Assembly: GCA_030146615.1 (NCBI GenBank)
Contig: JASLBL010000441.1
Coordinates: 1 to 6,435, forward strand
Origin: Actinomycetes bacterium
Lineage (GTDB): Bacteria > Actinomycetota > CALGFH01
Length of the DNA: 6,435 bases
Reading direction: 5' to 3'
Shown here: in pieces, positions 5,079-6,435 of the stretch
Layout: each line of letters begins with the position of its first letter
Numbering within the stretch: position 1 is the first letter of the stretch
Translations under genes and position numbers: made by a program
The notes under the pieces: generated by a model
Database searches by the model: none
Seen by the model: the letters and a program-made list of their open reading frames with translations, nothing else
Told to the model about the DNA's origin: nothing

Positions 5079-6068
5079 TCAGCTGTCCGGTTCCCGGCGG
5101 ACCCGTGCCACCTCCGCGAGGGCGTCCCGGTCGAGCTGCTCGCCGGCGACCACGGCGATCCGGCAGGGGGTGACCGCCCGCAGGGTGGCCGTGCGCCGGC
5201 CCCCCTCGAGCAGCGCCATCTCGCCGACCACGGCCCCAGGGCCGAGCTCGGTCACCGGCTTGCCGTCGATCTCGACCATGAGCACGCCGTCGAACAGCAG
5301 ATAGACGTCGCTGCCGACGTCGCCCTGCTCGACCAGGGTCTCGCCGGTCTTGAGGCGGCGGAACGCCGGGTTGCCGTCGATGATGGCCACCGACAGCCGC
5401 CGCTCCAGCGCCGTCTCGGCCGCCACGATCAGGGCCGGCGAGTCCTCGTCGCCCCAGGGGGTGCGCTGCATCTGGGTCTCGCGGAACCAGCGGGCGAAGT
5501 CGATCCGGCCCGTCTTGGCGACCAGCGTGCCCTCGTGGTCGTAGATCCAGTGGCGCGGGAAGGGGCTGGCCCCGACGACCTCGTAGTCGGCGCGGCCGTC
5601 GGTGTGGATCGTCAGCGCCAGGGTCGACCAGGCGGCCGGGGCGACCATCTGCACGAACGGCGGGCGGCGGATGCGGCGGGGGGCCGGGGCGCCGGTGCGG
5701 CCCCCGGCCGACTGCACGAACCGTACCCAGCCGTCGCCCTGCTCGGGCTTGGGCCGCACGTCGGGGAAGGGCATGGCCGCGAAGGTGAGGTCGCGCGAGC
5801 CGAGCCGCAGGGTGGTGCTGCCGATGTGGCCGCCGCCGCCGTGGCCGTGGTCGACGATGCGGCCGTCCTCGACCTCGATCCAGGCCCGGAGCTCGTTGGC
5901 GAACCGGAAGCGGTCGGCGGCCTTGAGGGCGGCCAGGTTCTCCAGCTTCTCCGGGGGCGGTGGGTCGTAGTGGGCGATGCCGAGGCGGAAGGCCAGCTCG
6001 GTGCCGGCGCCTTCCATCGCCCCGAGCGGGATCCATGACAGCGAGGTGACCGACGACTCGATTCGCAA
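5079..6068 (-). CDS. Cyclic-nucleotide-binding protein with uncharacterised N-terminal domain
   Basis: A 329-residue soluble protein. Residues about 232-315 form a CRP-type cyclic-nucleotide-binding domain: LKTGETLVEQGDVGSDVYLL, then GVLMVEIDG, and a phosphate-binding cassette with G282-E283, R292-T293-A294. The E and R that contact the ribose and cyclic phosphate are present. Only about 14 residues follow, so there is no helix-turn-helix and it is not a CRP-like transcription factor. Residues 1-225 match no domain I can name; notable strings are AHYDPPPPEKLE (32-43), DRFRFANELRAWIEVEDGRI (52-71), HGHGGGGHIGST (74-85), PFPRHWIYD (169-177) and PWGDEDSPALI (204-214). I have a sense of similar actinobacterial proteins but cannot assign a function. 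The start is TTG with AAGGAG 6 bases upstream; the next Met is residue 18. It probably reads the product of the adjacent cyclase. Confidence 0.88.
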   Translation of the reverse strand: MRIESSVTSLSWIPLGAMEGAGTELAFRLGIAHYDPPPPEKLENLAALKAADRFRFANELRAWIEVEDGRIVDHGHGGGGHIGSTTLRLGSRDLTFAAMPFPDVRPKPEQGDGWVRFVQSAGGRTGAPAPRRIRRPPFVQMVAPAAWSTLALTIHTDGRADYEVVGASPFPRHWIYDHEGTLVAKTGRIDFARWFRETQMQRTPWGDEDSPALIVAAETALERRLSVAIIDGNPAFRRLKTGETLVEQGDVGSDVYLLFDGVLMVEIDGKPVTELGPGAVVGEMALLEGGRRTATLRAVTPCRIAVVAGEQLDRDALAEVARVRREPDS

Positions 6069-6074
6069 CGCGAG

Positions 6075-6080
6075 CTCCTT
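6075..6080 (-). promoter_or_regulatory. Ribosome binding site supporting a TTG start
   Basis: On the minus strand AAGGAG lies 6 bases before the TTG at 6068. It is the reason for choosing this rare start codon over the internal Met at residue 18, which would remove SSVTSLSWIP from the N-terminal domain. Confidence 0.7.
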
Positions 6081-6086
6081 TGGTGT

Positions 6087-6109
6087 CCGGCCGCATTCTC
6101 CCTGGCCGG
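6087..6109 (-). other. Inverted repeat between the MetRS-like gene and the receptor gene
   Basis: CCGGCC and GGCCGG pair over 6 bp around an 11-base loop in the 52-base gap between the two genes. There is no T-run. It could be a weak attenuator or processing site, or chance in GC-rich DNA. I saw no convincing promoter in the gap, so the receptor-cyclase pair may be read through from upstream. Confidence 0.2.
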
Positions 6110-6120
6110 CGGCGCCGACG

Positions 6121-6435
6121 CTAGGGGGTTCGGGGGCGGCGGGGCAGCGGCGGGGCCGGCGGCGCGGTCACCACCGGCGGCGCCTCCTCCAGCGCCCAGG
6201 CGGCCGGTTCGGCGGGGCGGCCGAGGAGGCACCGGACCCGGCCGGCCGTGTCGGGCACGAACGGCCAGGCGGCCACTCCGAGGGCGTCCAGCAGCGGGAG
6301 CAGGCGGGTCAGCTCGCGGTGGGCCTCGGGGCAGGGCAGGCGCCAGGGCTCGGTGACGGCCAGGCGGCGGTTGACCGCGCGCCCGATGGCGTGGACCGCC
6401 TGAAGGGCACGGCGCAGCTCGGCCCGGTCGATCGC
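6121..6435 (-). CDS. Methionyl-tRNA synthetase-like protein, C-terminal anticodon-binding domain (partial)
   Basis: The last 104 codons of a minus-strand gene entering from the right edge. The helical region carries VNRRLAVTEPWRL (fragment residues 21-33) and, after LTRLLPLLDALGVAAW, PFVPDTAGRVRCLLG (58-72). This matches the MetRS anticodon-binding domain pattern N-R/Y-x-x-x-x-T-x-PW-x-L followed by a late P-F-x-P-x-T-A helix. The Trp of the PW motif is the residue that contacts the anticodon in E. coli MetRS. The protein ends in a Pro-rich tail (86-104) with no C-terminal dimerisation domain. The class I catalytic domain is outside the window, so whether this is the housekeeping enzyme or a divergent paralogue is unknown. 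It is followed by the receptor gene after 52 bases on the same strand. Confidence 0.7.
   Translation of the reverse strand, partial: AIDRAELRRALQAVHAIGRAVNRRLAVTEPWRLPCPEAHRELTRLLPLLDALGVAAWPFVPDTAGRVRCLLGRPAEPAAWALEEAPPVVTAPPAPPLPRRPRTP

Noticed and set aside
3071..5173. Plus-strand open frame of about 700 codons opposite the cyclase
   Set aside because: The translation is low-complexity (Gly, Gln, Pro, Arg, His) and mirrors the codon bias of the cyclase; no ribosome binding site or domain.
4527..6038. Plus-strand open frame opposite the cyclase N-terminus and the receptor
   Set aside because: No domain or start signal, and the minus strand carries recognisable catalytic and cNMP-binding motifs.
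5074..6096. Alternative minus-strand frame over the receptor gene
   Set aside because: It is Arg/Pro/Gly-rich with no family resemblance; the frame from TTG 6068 contains the intact cNMP domain and has AAGGAG in front.
6092..6120. Possible promoter for the receptor gene around GAGAAT
   Set aside because: GAGAAT matches 4 of 6 of a -10, but no -35 lies at the proper distance.

Overview
The window is very GC-rich DNA (clearly above 70% G+C) with the codon use and protein families of a high-GC actinomycete, probably a soil or environmental member of Actinomycetota. I see no rRNA, tRNA, CRISPR array, insertion sequence or phage gene. Coding density is high.

Layout. At the left edge (1-218, minus) is the N-terminus of a Tat-exported PhoX-type phosphatase, cut by the window edge. 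About 105 bases away and diverging from it, a GTG-initiated short-chain dehydrogenase of the HSD10 / 3-hydroxyacyl-CoA dehydrogenase type runs right to 1088. Between its stop and the stop of the convergent hydrolase gene lies a 226-base scar (1089-1314). On the minus strand this holds the recognisable debris of a livG-livF pair (branched-chain amino acid ABC transporter ATPases). All other genes are on the minus strand. From right to left in the window (their 5'->3' order) they are: the C-terminal anticodon-binding domain of a methionyl-tRNA synthetase-like protein (6121-6435, partial); a TTG-initiated protein with an uncharacterised N-terminal domain and a C-terminal cyclic-nucleotide-binding domain (5079-6068); a polytopic membrane class III nucleotide cyclase with a GAF domain (2867-5077); a TetR-family repressor (2239-2835); and an alpha/beta hydrolase (1315-2229).

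How the genes work together. The receptor and the cyclase are separated by one base, so they are almost certainly translated together. They look like a self-contained second-messenger module: an eight-helix membrane sensor makes a cyclic nucleotide, and a soluble receptor with an intact phosphate-binding cassette but no DNA-binding domain responds to it. The cyclase has all metal and transition-state residues but carries Gln where canonical adenylyl cyclases have the purine-selecting Lys, so which nucleotide it makes is open. The TetR and hydrolase genes form a second tight operon. Its promoter lies on the cyclase stop codon, with a perfect 12-bp palindrome between the -35 and -10 elements, and the predicted transcript start falls on the TetR ATG (leaderless mRNA, autorepression). 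A 16-of-17 match to the operator/-10 stretch occurs in opposite orientation inside the start of the hydrolase gene.

The strongest leads are the cyclase/receptor pair with its unnamed N-terminal domain, the operator arrangement and its intragenic near-copy, and the transporter scar.
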